64,000 bases of DNA, from assembly GCF_900636385.1 (NCBI RefSeq), contig NZ_LR134269.1, positions 372,001 to 436,000 of the forward strand, given 5' to 3'. Origin of the DNA: Staphylococcus warneri. Its GTDB lineage: Bacteria; Bacillota; Bacilli; Staphylococcales; Staphylococcaceae. The notes under the pieces were generated by a model. The model was not told the DNA's origin. It searched no databases and saw nothing but the letters and a program-made list of their open reading frames with translations. Position 1 is the stretch's first letter. Every line of letters begins with the position of its first letter. Below, one piece after another: positions 45,702 to 54,610 of this stretch. A program made the position numbers and the translations under genes.

Positions 45702-46649
45702 ATGGAAAAGGAACAAGCACGTTGGATTTATAAAACAATGAATGAAATTCGATACTTTGAAGAAAAAGTGCATAAAATTTTTAGTGATGGTCAAATTCCA
45801 GGATTCGTTCACTTGTATGTGGGTGAAGAAGCAGTTGCTACGGGTGTCATGTCATTGTTAGAAGATGATGATTATATTACAAGTACACACCGTGGACATG
45901 GTCATGCAATTGCTAAAGGTTGTGATTTAAACGGCATGATGGCTGAAATTATGGGTAAGAAAGATGGACTTGGCCATGGTAAAGGTGGCTCTATGCACGT
46001 AGCCGAAATCGACAAAGGTATGTTAGGTGCCAATGGAATTGTAAGTGGTGGCTTTGGCCTTGCGACGGGTGCAGGTATATCCATTAGAAATCAGAAAAAA
46101 GAAAATGTTGCCGTATGTTTCTTTGGTGATGGTGCAGCTAATGAAGGTAATTTCCATGAAGGATTAAACTTTGCATCTATTTTAAATTTACCAGTGATAT
46201 TTGTTTGTGAAAATAACCAATTCGCTGAAGGTACAACACATGATTATGCTAGTGCGTCTGAAACCATTGCAGAACGTGCTAAAGCGTATAACATGCCTGG
46301 TGTTAGAGTGGACGGCATGGATGTGATTGAAGTGAGAAATGCTGCTAAAGAAGCGGTTGAACGAGCTAAAAATGGAGAAGGACCAACACTGATCGAATGT
46401 GATACGTATCGAAAATATGGTCACTTTGAAGGTGATGAACAAAAGGTTAAATCACCTAATGATCGTAATGCAGATAAAAATGCTACAGAAGAGTTTAGAA
46501 AAGTAGCAATCAACGAAGGTTGGTTAACGGAAGAGGAAGCAACGAAAATTGAACAAGCTGCAGAACAAGCAGTTGAAGATTCAGTTGTATACGCAGAACA
46601 AAGTGAGTTACCAGATGTCGAATCACTATATAAAGATGTATTTGCATAA
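45702..46649 (+). CDS. acoA: Acetoin dehydrogenase E1 component, alpha subunit
   Basis: A 315-residue TPP-dependent E1 alpha subunit. It has the thiamine-diphosphate motif FFGDGAANEGNFHEGLNFA ending near CENNQ (residues about 140-172), and HRGHGHAIAKG with the KGGSMH segment upstream. With AcoB it decarboxylates or cleaves acetoin, giving acetaldehyde and a hydroxyethyl unit passed to AcoC lipoamide. ATG 45696 is also in frame but is only 2 bases from GGGAGG; 45702 is better spaced. Short E1 alpha without PDH-type extensions and the adjacent acoB and acoC support the acetoin assignment. Confidence 0.92.
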   Translation: MEKEQARWIYKTMNEIRYFEEKVHKIFSDGQIPGFVHLYVGEEAVATGVMSLLEDDDYITSTHRGHGHAIAKGCDLNGMMAEIMGKKDGLGHGKGGSMHVAEIDKGMLGANGIVSGGFGLATGAGISIRNQKKENVAVCFFGDGAANEGNFHEGLNFASILNLPVIFVCENNQFAEGTTHDYASASETIAERAKAYNMPGVRVDGMDVIEVRNAAKEAVERAKNGEGPTLIECDTYRKYGHFEGDEQKVKSPNDRNADKNATEEFRKVAINEGWLTEEEATKIEQAAEQAVEDSVVYAEQSELPDVESLYKDVFA

Positions 46650-46667
46650 GCAAAGGGGGATATCATT

Positions 46668-47708
46668 ATGAGTGAAAATCGTAAGTTAACATTTATGGGA
46701 GCAATCAACGAAGCAATCGATCAATCAATGGAAAAGGATGACAATGTCATTTTAATTGGTACAGATGTATCTGGTGGTGCCAATGTGGAACATATCAAAG
46801 ATGATGATACATTTGGTGGTGTATTTGGTGTAACCAAAGGTTTGGCTAAAAAGTATAGTCGTGATCGTGTTATTGACACACCGATAGCAGAACATATTAC
46901 CTTAAGTACAGCAGTTGGTGCGGCAGCTACTGGTTTACGACCAATCGCAGAGTTAATGTTCAATGACTTTATTGGATTTGGTCTGGATCCTATTTTGAAC
47001 CAAGGGGCAAAAATGCGCTATATGTTTGGTGGGAAAGCTAAAATTCCATTAGTTGTTAGAACTGTACATGGTGCAGGCGCAGGTGCAGCGGCACAACATT
47101 CACAATCACTATATAATATGTTTGCTGCAATTCCAGGCGTTAAGGTCGTTGTGCCATCTAATCCATACGACGCTAAAGGATTATTAAATGCTGCCATTGA
47201 GGATGACAATTTAGTCGTATTCTCTGAAGATAAAACACTATTAGGTCAAAAAGGCGAGGTGCCAGAAGAACATTATAAGGTAGAAATTGGTAAAGCCAAT
47301 GTTGTTCGAGAAGGTAGCGATTTATCCATTGTAGCTATAGGTAAAATGGTAGCTGTCGCTTTAGAAACGGCAGACCAATTGGCTGAAAGCAATGTATCTG
47401 TTGAAGTGATTGATTTACGCTCAGTATCACCTTGGGATAAAGATACAGTATTAGATTCAGTTAAGAAAACAGGGCGACTTATCGTCATCGATGAATCTAA
47501 CCCACAATGTAATGTAGCTGGTGATGTGGCATCAGTGATTGGTGATATTGGATTTGATTATTTAGATGGTCCAATTAAAAAGGTCACTGCACCAGACACA
47601 CCAGTACCATTTGCAGCTAACTTAGAGGAAGCTTATATACCAAATACAGATAAAGTTTTAGATGTCGCATCAGAATTAATCGATGATTTGAAACAAGCTA
47701 AATCATAA
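46668..47708 (+). CDS. acoB: Acetoin dehydrogenase E1 component, beta subunit
   Basis: A 346-residue transketolase-like E1 beta subunit that pairs with AcoA to form the TPP site. Typical segments are DVSGGANVEHIKDDDTFGG, DTPIAEHITLSTAVGAAATGLRPIAELMFNDF and a C-terminal transketolase domain with VIDLRSVSPWD. It lies 18 bp after acoA with AAGGGGG before the ATG. Sequence alone would also allow a PDH or 2-oxoacid E1 beta, but the operon supports acetoin. Confidence 0.92.
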   Translation: MSENRKLTFMGAINEAIDQSMEKDDNVILIGTDVSGGANVEHIKDDDTFGGVFGVTKGLAKKYSRDRVIDTPIAEHITLSTAVGAAATGLRPIAELMFNDFIGFGLDPILNQGAKMRYMFGGKAKIPLVVRTVHGAGAGAAAQHSQSLYNMFAAIPGVKVVVPSNPYDAKGLLNAAIEDDNLVVFSEDKTLLGQKGEVPEEHYKVEIGKANVVREGSDLSIVAIGKMVAVALETADQLAESNVSVEVIDLRSVSPWDKDTVLDSVKKTGRLIVIDESNPQCNVAGDVASVIGDIGFDYLDGPIKKVTAPDTPVPFAANLEEAYIPNTDKVLDVASELIDDLKQAKS

Positions 47709-47726
47709 GTATGGGGGGTGTGAAGC

Positions 47727-49001
47727 ATGAGTGAAAATATTATAATGCCGAAATTAGGAATGACAATGAAAGAAGGAACTGTTGAAGAATGGTTTAAATC
47801 AGAAGGTGATACAGTCAATGAAGGAGACAGTATTGTCACAATTAGTTCTGAAAAGTTAACACAAGACGTAGAAGCACCAGCATCAGGTACATTATTAAAA
47901 ATCAATGTACAAGCAGGAGAAGAAGCAAAAGTTAAAGCAGTGCTTGGTGTTATTGGAGAAGAAGGCGAATCAACGCAGCAACAATCTGAAGAAAATAATT
48001 CTAAAGATGAAACTAATGATGAAGCAAAAGAAAGTGATGCAGATAACGGAAATGCAAATCAAGAAGTCAAAGTTCAGCAGCCTAGTCAAGAAGACGCATC
48101 TCAAGAACAACGTCTATTTATTTCTCCATTAGCACGTAAAATGGCTGACAAAGAAGACCTAGATATTACACGTATTAATGGTACAGGTGGTAATCAACGT
48201 ATAACTAAATTAGATATCCAACGTGTACTTGAAAATGGTTATGATCAAGCAGATCATAAGTCTAGCGAATCGCAACAAGATACATCTGAAACTGCAAACT
48301 TAGCAGCAGGAAATGTCGGTGAAGGCTTAAGTCCAATGCGTAAAAATATTGCTCAAAATATGAGACAAAGTCTTCAAAATACTGCTCAGTTGACGTTACA
48401 TCGTAAAGTAGATGCTGATCACCTATTAGAATTTAAAGATAAATTAAAAGGTGAGCTACAAAACGCAGGGCAAGATGTTAAATTAACTGTCACAACATTA
48501 CTTGCTAAAGCAGTGGTCTTAGCCCTTAAAGATTATGGCGCTATTAATGCACGTTATGAAAATGGCACATTAACGGAATATGATGACGTCCACTTAGGTA
48601 TAGCAACATCACTTGAAGATGGATTAATGGTACCCGTTATCACACAAGCAGATACTAAAAGTGTTGGTGCACTTGCCAATGAAATTAAACAGTCTTCTGA
48701 AGCGGTGCGTGAAGGTAGAACAAATGATATACAATTACAAGGCGCTACGTTTACGATTACGAATATGGGGGCAAGTGAAATTGAATACTTCACACCAATA
48801 TTAAATGTTGGTGAAACAGGTATTTTAGGTATAGGCGCATTAGCACAAGAAGTTGTTATGGATAACGGCAATGTTAAACAAGTGTCTCGAATTCCACTAA
48901 GTTTAACATTCGACCATCAAATATTAGACGGTGCAGGCGCAGCAGAATTCCTAAAAGTATTAGCTAAATATATCGAAAATCCATATTTACTCATTTTATA
49001 A
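47727..49001 (+). CDS. acoC: Acetoin dehydrogenase E2 component (dihydrolipoamide acetyltransferase)
   Basis: A 424-residue E2. Residues 1-78 form a lipoyl domain with the lipoylated lysine in ISSEKLTQ near residue 43. An acidic Q/E/N linker follows, then an E3/E1-binding domain around residues 130-170 (FISPLARKMADKEDL), and a catalytic domain with the active-site motif FDHQILDGAGAAEFL. It transfers the acetyl group to CoA. It is 18 bp after acoB and is the last gene; a hairpin follows. Confidence 0.92.
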   Translation: MSENIIMPKLGMTMKEGTVEEWFKSEGDTVNEGDSIVTISSEKLTQDVEAPASGTLLKINVQAGEEAKVKAVLGVIGEEGESTQQQSEENNSKDETNDEAKESDADNGNANQEVKVQQPSQEDASQEQRLFISPLARKMADKEDLDITRINGTGGNQRITKLDIQRVLENGYDQADHKSSESQQDTSETANLAAGNVGEGLSPMRKNIAQNMRQSLQNTAQLTLHRKVDADHLLEFKDKLKGELQNAGQDVKLTVTTLLAKAVVLALKDYGAINARYENGTLTEYDDVHLGIATSLEDGLMVPVITQADTKSVGALANEIKQSSEAVREGRTNDIQLQGATFTITNMGASEIEYFTPILNVGETGILGIGALAQEVVMDNGNVKQVSRIPLSLTFDHQILDGAGAAEFLKVLAKYIENPYLLIL

Positions 49002-49029
49002 AATTAGAAAACTTGATATTAAAATAAGG

Positions 49030-49079
49030 AAATGTCTTGATGTTATCTATTATAGAAACCTCAAGACATTTCTTTTTGT
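49030..49079 (+). terminator. Terminator of aco operon
   Basis: An 11-bp perfect stem (49030-49040 with 49061-49071) is followed by CTTTTTG. Confidence 0.82.
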
Positions 49080-49208
49080 ACTTTAAAATATATAAGAAGG
49101 TAAAATTTTTGCATTTAGGTAAATATGAATTTAAACTCCAATTATAAGTATATTTTTTATACTTATTGCAAAATAATGAAAATCAAGATAAATCGAGAGG
49201 TATTTAAA

Positions 49209-50144
49209 ATGAATGAATTTAAATTTGACATAAATAATGAAGTGCCAATGATGACGATTAAGCCAATTTCTATTCCTACCCCATCTAATCGTGGAGAGGA
49301 ATTACAGGTTAAGGTGAGTATGCCATCTGAAGGTAAGCATTTACCTATTATTTTATTTGCGCATGGATTTGGTTCATCTATGCATGCATATGAACCACTT
49401 ACTGATTTTTGGGCATCACATGGATTTGTCGTAATTCAAGGGACACATTTAGATTCTAGAACAATAGGTTTAGCTCAGGATGATTCTAGACAACCAGATA
49501 TTTGGCGTCATAGAGTCGAAGATTTAAAATCAATTTTAGACCATCTATCATATATTGAAGCGCAAGTTCCAGGTTTAAGTGGAAGGTTAGATAAGAATAG
49601 AATAGCTACAATTGGTCATTCATTCGGTGGACAAACGGCTGGAAACTTACTAGGTTTACAAGTCATGTACCCTGATACTAAAGAGACGACGGACTTATCA
49701 GATGATAGAGTAAAAGGAGGGATTTTATTAGCGACAGCTGGAGAAGGTGGCGACAATTTAACTCAATTTGCAAAAGACCATATGCCGTTTTTAAATCCAA
49801 CATTTCAATATATGACGAAACCAGCACTTGTTGTGGTCGGTGATAAAGATCAATCGCCATTAACTCATTTAGGACCTGAATGGATGGAAGATCCTTATTA
49901 CCTAAGTCCAGGGAAGAAAAGTTTATTAAAATTATATGATGCAGAACATTCACTTGGTGGTATTGCTGGATATGAGGCAAAGGAAACTACTGACGAAAAC
50001 CCACAAAGAATTGATTTACTACAACATACGACATGGGCATATTTGAGACATATCCTTGATATCGAACATGATAGTTGGGAAACAGCTCAAAATATAATTA
50101 AAAATGATACAAATATAGCCGATGTTTTTTCAAAAGAAGAGTAA
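49209..50144 (+). CDS. Alpha/beta hydrolase (chlorophyllase/PAF-acetylhydrolase-like)
   Basis: A 311-residue alpha/beta hydrolase. The oxyanion loop is LFAHGFGSSM, the nucleophile elbow is GHSFGGQTAG near residue 140, the acid is in VVGDKDQSPLT and the histidine in DAEHSLGG. Similar proteins are annotated as chlorophyllase-like or PAF-acetylhydrolase-like; the substrate is unknown. The frame extends upstream to 49125, but GAGAGGT eight bases before the ATG at 49209 and the family start favour the shorter form. No signal peptide is seen. It is a single gene. Confidence 0.83.
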   Translation: MNEFKFDINNEVPMMTIKPISIPTPSNRGEELQVKVSMPSEGKHLPIILFAHGFGSSMHAYEPLTDFWASHGFVVIQGTHLDSRTIGLAQDDSRQPDIWRHRVEDLKSILDHLSYIEAQVPGLSGRLDKNRIATIGHSFGGQTAGNLLGLQVMYPDTKETTDLSDDRVKGGILLATAGEGGDNLTQFAKDHMPFLNPTFQYMTKPALVVVGDKDQSPLTHLGPEWMEDPYYLSPGKKSLLKLYDAEHSLGGIAGYEAKETTDENPQRIDLLQHTTWAYLRHILDIEHDSWETAQNIIKNDTNIADVFSKEE

Positions 50145-50160
50145 AGATACTTTCAGAGCA

Positions 50161-50203
50161 AGGAGGATTAAGCTATCTATTGAGCTTAGTTCTCCTTTTT
50201 AAT
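50161..50203 (+). terminator. Terminator after hydrolase gene
   Basis: A 15-bp stem with one mismatch and one wobble (50161-50175 with 50184-50198), loop of 8 nt, then a T run. Confidence 0.83.
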
Positions 50204-50365
50204 ATTAAATATAAAAATTTGTATTTAATACTTGCACTTTACAAATAAAAGGAATAGAATGACAACATCCAATAAATAGTTAGATATCTAACTAAATAAA
50301 CAAACAAAGATAAGCAATCAACGAGCAATATTAAATATAGTCAAAAATGCTAAGGAGTGTTGAAT

Positions 50366-51504
50366 ATGAAAGAGTTAAAACGTATTGGAATTATGGGTGG
50401 CGGACCTGGAGGATTAATGCTTGGTCTATTATTACAACAACAAGGGCACGAAGTTGCTATTTATGAAAAAGCAGATCCTAATGTAAACAAAGATCGTGGT
50501 GGTTCACTTGATATTCATGATGATAGTGGTCAACTTGCTTTGAAGGAAGCGAATATTTATCAAGCATTTAAAGATTTAGCACGTTATGAAGGTGAAGACA
50601 CACGCGTCGTATCCAAAGATGGTACTATCTTATTTGAAGAAGATGCTGAAGGTGAAGGCTCACGTCCTGAAATCGATCGTGGAGAACTTTGTGATATTAT
50701 CATGAATCAATTGGCACCTTCTACGGTACAATATGGCTATACATTTAGTCATTTAAATCAACTTGATAATGGTCAAGTAGAAGTAACGTTTAAAGAAGGA
50801 CAATCACAAACATTTGACTTAGTTATAGGTGCAGATGGTGCCTTTTCTAAAGTTCGAAACCATATTACAGATGTAGATGTAGAATATAATGATATATCAA
50901 TGGTTGAATTAAATATTAATAATGTTAAAGAAGACCATCCAGATTTAGCTCAATTCAATAAAAATGGAAAAATGATGGCATTTGGTGATCATAAGGCAAT
51001 ATTAGGACAATTGAATGGTGACGGACGTATTAAAGCTTATGTATCATATTTAATGGATGTGAATCAATTGGATCAATATAAAGCGATGTCTTCTGATGAA
51101 ATTAAACAACAATTATTACAACAAGACTTTGCAGATTGGTCACCAGAATTAAAACATTATATCGAATATGCTAGTGATGATATGCTATTACGACGCATTT
51201 ATAAATTGCCAATAGGATTTACTTGGGAAAGTATTGGTAACGTCACACTGATTGGTGATGCAGAGCCCATTTAATGAGTCCATTTGCAGGTGAAGGTGTC
51301 AATATGGCTTTATATGATGCCTATTTATTAGCCAATGCAATCAAAGAATCTCAAGATTTAGATACTGCAGTTGCACAATATGAACAAGAGATGTATGCTG
51401 TTTCCAAAGAAAGTGCTCAAGAATCTCAAGATAATTTAGAAGTGATGTTTAGTAAAGACGCTGCAGAACAAATGACAGCTTTTTTCACTTCAGTTATGGA
51501 ATAG
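50366..51504 (+). pseudogene. FAD-dependent monooxygenase, frameshifted near the C-terminus
   Basis: This is a group A flavin monooxygenase similar to TetX/PHBH-type enzymes. The FAD motif IGIMGGGPGGLMLGLLLQQQGHEVAIYEK is at the start and the NAD(P)H/FAD segment VIGADGAFSKVRNH in the middle. The expected GDAAHLMSPFAGEG motif is broken: at 51262-51265 an AG pair appears duplicated, so frame 1 ends GDAEPI-stop at 51274 and the remainder (MSPFAGEGVNMALYDAYLLA onward, to 51504) lies in another frame. Removing two bases restores one protein of about 378 residues. The start is ATG 50366, after AAGGAG; an in-frame GTG at 50357 overlaps that site. It could be a true inactivation or a sequencing error. 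Confidence 0.88.
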
Positions 51505-51741
51505 ACTTTAAATAATGAGGATTGAATAAAAAATAAAGAGATAGTAGTTAGTAAAAAATAGAAATGAATCATTCAAATCACGATTGATCTTGCAACGGTA
51601 GAGGTTATATGAAAGTTGACATTATTTTTACAATCTTTAAAAAGTGATATTTTTGTGAAAACAATCACAAACACCTTTTATTTTCTGAAAAATGGTGTAG
51701 TATATGAATTGTAAGGAATAAGACATGTTGGAGTGATAAAA

Positions 51742-51933
51742 GTGAGAAAAGTAATTGAAGAGCTTGTTTTCTCTGATGTAAGTAGCTATGAAATCTATGT
51801 CAATACCGGTGTGAACCAAGGTATTATTGGCGACATTAAAGATGGCTATTTAACTATCGATTCAATCCCCTATATCGATGCTGAAAGACTATACTACTAT
51901 GGCTTAGAACGAAAAACATTAGTGACAAACTAA
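51742..51933 (+). CDS. Small protein, possible helix-turn-helix
   Basis: A 63-residue protein. The order SSYEIYVNTGVNQGIIGDIKDGYLTID, then DAERLYYYGLE, resembles a short Xre-like helix-turn-helix (helix, GV turn, recognition-like helix, later AxxLYxY), but it is too short and divergent to assign firmly. GTG at 51742 is eight bases from GGAG; another in-frame GTG at 51733 overlaps it. It stands alone, with hairpins downstream. The function is not known. Confidence 0.6.
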   Translation: MRKVIEELVFSDVSSYEIYVNTGVNQGIIGDIKDGYLTIDSIPYIDAERLYYYGLERKTLVTN

Positions 51934-51966
51934 TTCATTTTGACTCCTAATCGTAAATTAACACCT

Positions 51967-51994
51967 TGCCTTCATTGGTGAGCAATTGAAGGCA
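51967..51994 (+). terminator. Hairpin after small HTH-like gene
   Basis: TGCCTTCA (51967-51974) pairs perfectly with TGAAGGCA (51987-51994). The T tract after it is weak, and a second, better hairpin follows at 52034. Confidence 0.5.
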
Positions 51995-52033
51995 TCATTA
52001 TTATACCCCCCGTATAATTCTGGAAATGTTTAT

Positions 52034-52068
52034 AAAGACCGTATCTCAAATGAGGTACGGTCTTTTTT
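52034..52068. terminator. Bidirectional terminator
   Basis: A 15-bp stem with one wobble (52034-52048 with 52051-52065) and a very short loop, with T run TTTTTT, lies between convergent genes. Confidence 0.85.
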
Positions 52069-52071
52069 GAA

Positions 52072-52359
52072 TTATTTTGAATGTTGTTGGTCTTCTACGA
52101 CTTTAAAGTTCTTTTTGATACCGTTATAGGCATAGATAAGATTGAACATTTTGTTTTTTGCTTTATCTGCACTAGCGAATGGCATTCTGACATCACTCAT
52201 TTGATTAATGTCACGTTGGAATTGCTTTTCTGCAGATTTTTGATCAGCGATAGACATATCTAACCATTCTTCTTTACTAAATAAGTCTTCGAAACGAAAT
52301 TCAAATGCTGTGCGGTGATTGTGTTCTCTTAATTTTAATATACGATCATGAAAAGTCAT
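52072..52359 (-). CDS. DUF1413-like small protein
   Basis: A 95-residue soluble protein similar to the staphylococcal DUF1413 family, with the FEFRFEDLFSKEEWLDMSIADQKSAEKQFQRDI block. No membrane segment or known catalytic motif is seen. An in-frame ATG at 52386 exists, but AGGGGGC lies just before the ATG at 52359, which fits the family start. It is monocistronic. The function is unknown. Confidence 0.72.
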   Translation of the reverse strand: MTFHDRILKLREHNHRTAFEFRFEDLFSKEEWLDMSIADQKSAEKQFQRDINQMSDVRMPFASADKAKNKMFNLIYAYNGIKKNFKVVEDQQHSK

Positions 52360-52549
52360 TATTTGCCCCCTATAATTCCAAAACATGTATGATAGTTACA
52401 TATTAACTTTATAACTTATAAATGATTTTTACAATCATGATTTTCAAATGTTTGAAACATGCTAAGTAATGATAAGAATTCACAAACGTTTAACTTAGTA
52501 GTGTCATTGGTAATTATAAAATAATGATAAATAAAAAGGAGTTTTGAAG

Positions 52550-53245
52550 ATGAATCAATTAAAAGATAAAGTTGCAGTCGTTACAGGTGCAGGAAGCGGT
52601 ATTGGTGAAGCAATCGCAACTGCTCTAGGAAATCAAGGTGTTAAAGTTGTTTTAGCTGGAAGAAATACAGATAAACTCAATGCAGTTGCTACAAAATTTG
52701 ATAGCAATCAAGTTAAAGTGGTAGCTACAGATGTAACTAATCAACGTGAAGTAGAATCATTAATTGATACTGCTAAAACAAGCTTTGGTGGATTAGACAT
52801 CGTTGTAAATAGCGCAGGTCAAATGAAATCCTCTAAAATCACAGATTATAAAGTAGAAGATTGGGATTCAATGATTGATGTGAATATTAAAGGTACGTTA
52901 TATACAGTACAAGCGGCATTACCAACATTATTAGAACAATCAAGTGGTCATATTATCAATATCGCATCTATTTCAGGATTTGAAGTAACGAAAGGTAGTG
53001 CGATATACAGTGCTACGAAAGCGGCAGTGCATACAATCACTCAAGGATTAGAAAAAGAATTAGCTAAAACAGGTGTCAAAGTCACTAGCATTTCACCAGG
53101 TATGGTTGAAACACCATTAACAGAGCATTACGACTTTAATGGTCGTAAAAAGTTAGAAGCGCAAAATATTGCTGATGCTGCCATTTATGCATTAACACAA
53201 CCTAGTCATGTGAATGTTAACGAAGTAACTGTACGACCTGTATAA
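52550..53245 (+). CDS. Short-chain dehydrogenase/reductase (SDR)
   Basis: A 231-residue classical SDR. The cofactor motif TGAGSGIG is near residue 12, NSAG near 87, a catalytic serine lies in IASISGF, and the YSATK motif (Tyr and Lys) follows near 150, then [14 protein letters not shown] at the end of beta-2 suggests NADP(H). The substrate is unknown. TTG at 52544 is in frame, but the ATG at 52550 is better spaced from AAAAGGAG. A cre-like site lies between it and the next gene, with no hairpin between. Confidence 0.88.
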   Translation: MNQLKDKVAVVTGAGSGIGEAIATALGNQGVKVVLAGRNTDKLNAVATKFDSNQVKVVATDVTNQREVESLIDTAKTSFGGLDIVVNSAGQMKSSKITDYKVEDWDSMIDVNIKGTLYTVQAALPTLLEQSSGHIINIASISGFEVTKGSAIYSATKAAVHTITQGLEKELAKTGVKVTSISPGMVETPLTEHYDFNGRKKLEAQNIADAAIYALTQPSHVNVNEVTVRPV

Positions 53246-53281
53246 TATTTAATTCAAATCCTAACCATGATAGACTTAAAT

Positions 53282-53295
53282 TGTAAACGTTTTTA
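53282..53295 (+). promoter_or_regulatory. cre-like site before M20 peptidase gene
   Basis: TGTAAACGTTTTTA matches TGWAANCGNTNWCA with one mismatch, 34 bp before the peptidase start. Confidence 0.45.
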
Positions 53296-53328
53296 TAAAA
53301 TCATTTTACATGAAGGACGGGATGTAAA

Positions 53329-54561
53329 TTGAATCAACTTCAATTTGAGTTATTAGAATGGTTAGTCAGTTATCATACGGAAAGTCCACCAGGTCGGAAC
53401 ACAGATCCATTACAAGATGATATCGTACAATTGTTAAAACAACTTGACTTTACCATACAACGTGAAGCAATGTATGAGCATGATAGTGTGGTCATTGGCA
53501 CGCTTAAAGGCACAGATGCCCAAGCACCTAAATTAATTTTAAACGGTCATATCGATGTTGCCTCTGTAGAAGATGATCAATACTGGACGTATCCACCATT
53601 CCAACTTACGGAGCACCAAGATTGGTTATATGGTAGAGGTGTCAGTGATATGAAAGGTGGCATGTCATCTTTATTTTATGTTTTAGAACGATTACATCAA
53701 GAAGGACATCGACCTAAAGGTGACATTATTGTTCAGTCAGTGGTTGGTGAAGAAGTAGGTGAAGCAGGTACTAAACGTGCGTGTGAAGTAGGACCTAAAG
53801 GTGATCTAGCGCTTGTATTAGATACTAGTGAGAATCAAGTGCTAGGACAGGGTGGTGTCATTACAGGTTGGATTACAGTTAAAAGTAAAAATACAATACA
53901 TGATGGTGCCCGTCATCAAACTATTCACGCAGGTGGTGGATTATTTGGTGCGAGTGCCATTGAAAAAATGACTAAAATCATCCAAGCATTGAATGAACTC
54001 GAACGACATTGGGCTGTAATGAAGCATTATCCAGATATGCCAGCAGGGGCCAATACCATTAACCCTGCTGTGATTGAAGGTGGCAGACACCCAGCATTTA
54101 TTGCTGATGAATGTCGATTATGGATTACAGTACATTATTTACCAAATGAGTCATACGAAGATGTAGTAACTGAGATCGAAGATTATTTAAATCGTGTGGC
54201 GCAAGCTGATGTGTGGCTAAAGGACAATCCACTTGAGTTTGAGTGGGGCGGTACATCTATGATTGAAGATAAGGGAGAAATATTCCCTAGCTTTACCGTC
54301 CCAGTAGATCACCCTGGTTTTCATCAATTACAACAAGCACACCAAACAGTACATCAAGCACCATTAAGACATGGTATGAGTACGACAGTGACTGATGGTG
54401 GATGGATTGCACATTTTGATATTCCAACCATCTTATATGGACCGGGCAGTCTAGAAGAAGCGCATAGCGTTAATGAAAAAATACAAAATGAAGAACTTAA
54501 AAAATATAGTGAAGTACTATATCAATTTTTAAAACATTGGTATGAATATCCTGAAAAATAA
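53329..54561 (+). CDS. M20 family metallopeptidase/deacylase (ArgE/DapE type)
   Basis: A 410-residue zinc amidohydrolase of the ArgE/DapE/ACY1 group. The metal site is visible as LILNGHIDVAS near residue 65, GRGVSDMKGG near 103, VVGEEVGEAGT near 142 (Glu catalytic) and LDTSE near 167, with a lid/dimerisation domain inserted and a late YGPGSLEEAHSVNE containing the last histidine ligand. It hydrolyses an N-acyl amino acid or peptide bond; the specific substrate is unknown. Start is TTG at 53329 after AAGGACGGG. Confidence 0.88.
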   Translation: MNQLQFELLEWLVSYHTESPPGRNTDPLQDDIVQLLKQLDFTIQREAMYEHDSVVIGTLKGTDAQAPKLILNGHIDVASVEDDQYWTYPPFQLTEHQDWLYGRGVSDMKGGMSSLFYVLERLHQEGHRPKGDIIVQSVVGEEVGEAGTKRACEVGPKGDLALVLDTSENQVLGQGGVITGWITVKSKNTIHDGARHQTIHAGGGLFGASAIEKMTKIIQALNELERHWAVMKHYPDMPAGANTINPAVIEGGRHPAFIADECRLWITVHYLPNESYEDVVTEIEDYLNRVAQADVWLKDNPLEFEWGGTSMIEDKGEIFPSFTVPVDHPGFHQLQQAHQTVHQAPLRHGMSTTVTDGGWIAHFDIPTILYGPGSLEEAHSVNEKIQNEELKKYSEVLYQFLKHWYEYPEK

Positions 54562-54565
54562 GTAA

Positions 54566-54597
54566 AAGGGCTGGAACGACGACGTTCCAACCCTTAA
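54566..54597. terminator. Bidirectional terminator between M20 gene and ppk1
   Basis: A 13-bp stem with one mismatch (54566-54578 with 54583-54595) and a 4-nt loop lies between convergent genes. Confidence 0.83.
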
Positions 54598-54610
54598 TTT
54601 ATATATCATA

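Noticed and set aside
46188-46442. Long antisense open frames inside acoA and many other genes
   Set aside because: They lie wholly inside strongly supported genes on the other strand, have no ribosome sites and no recognisable motifs.
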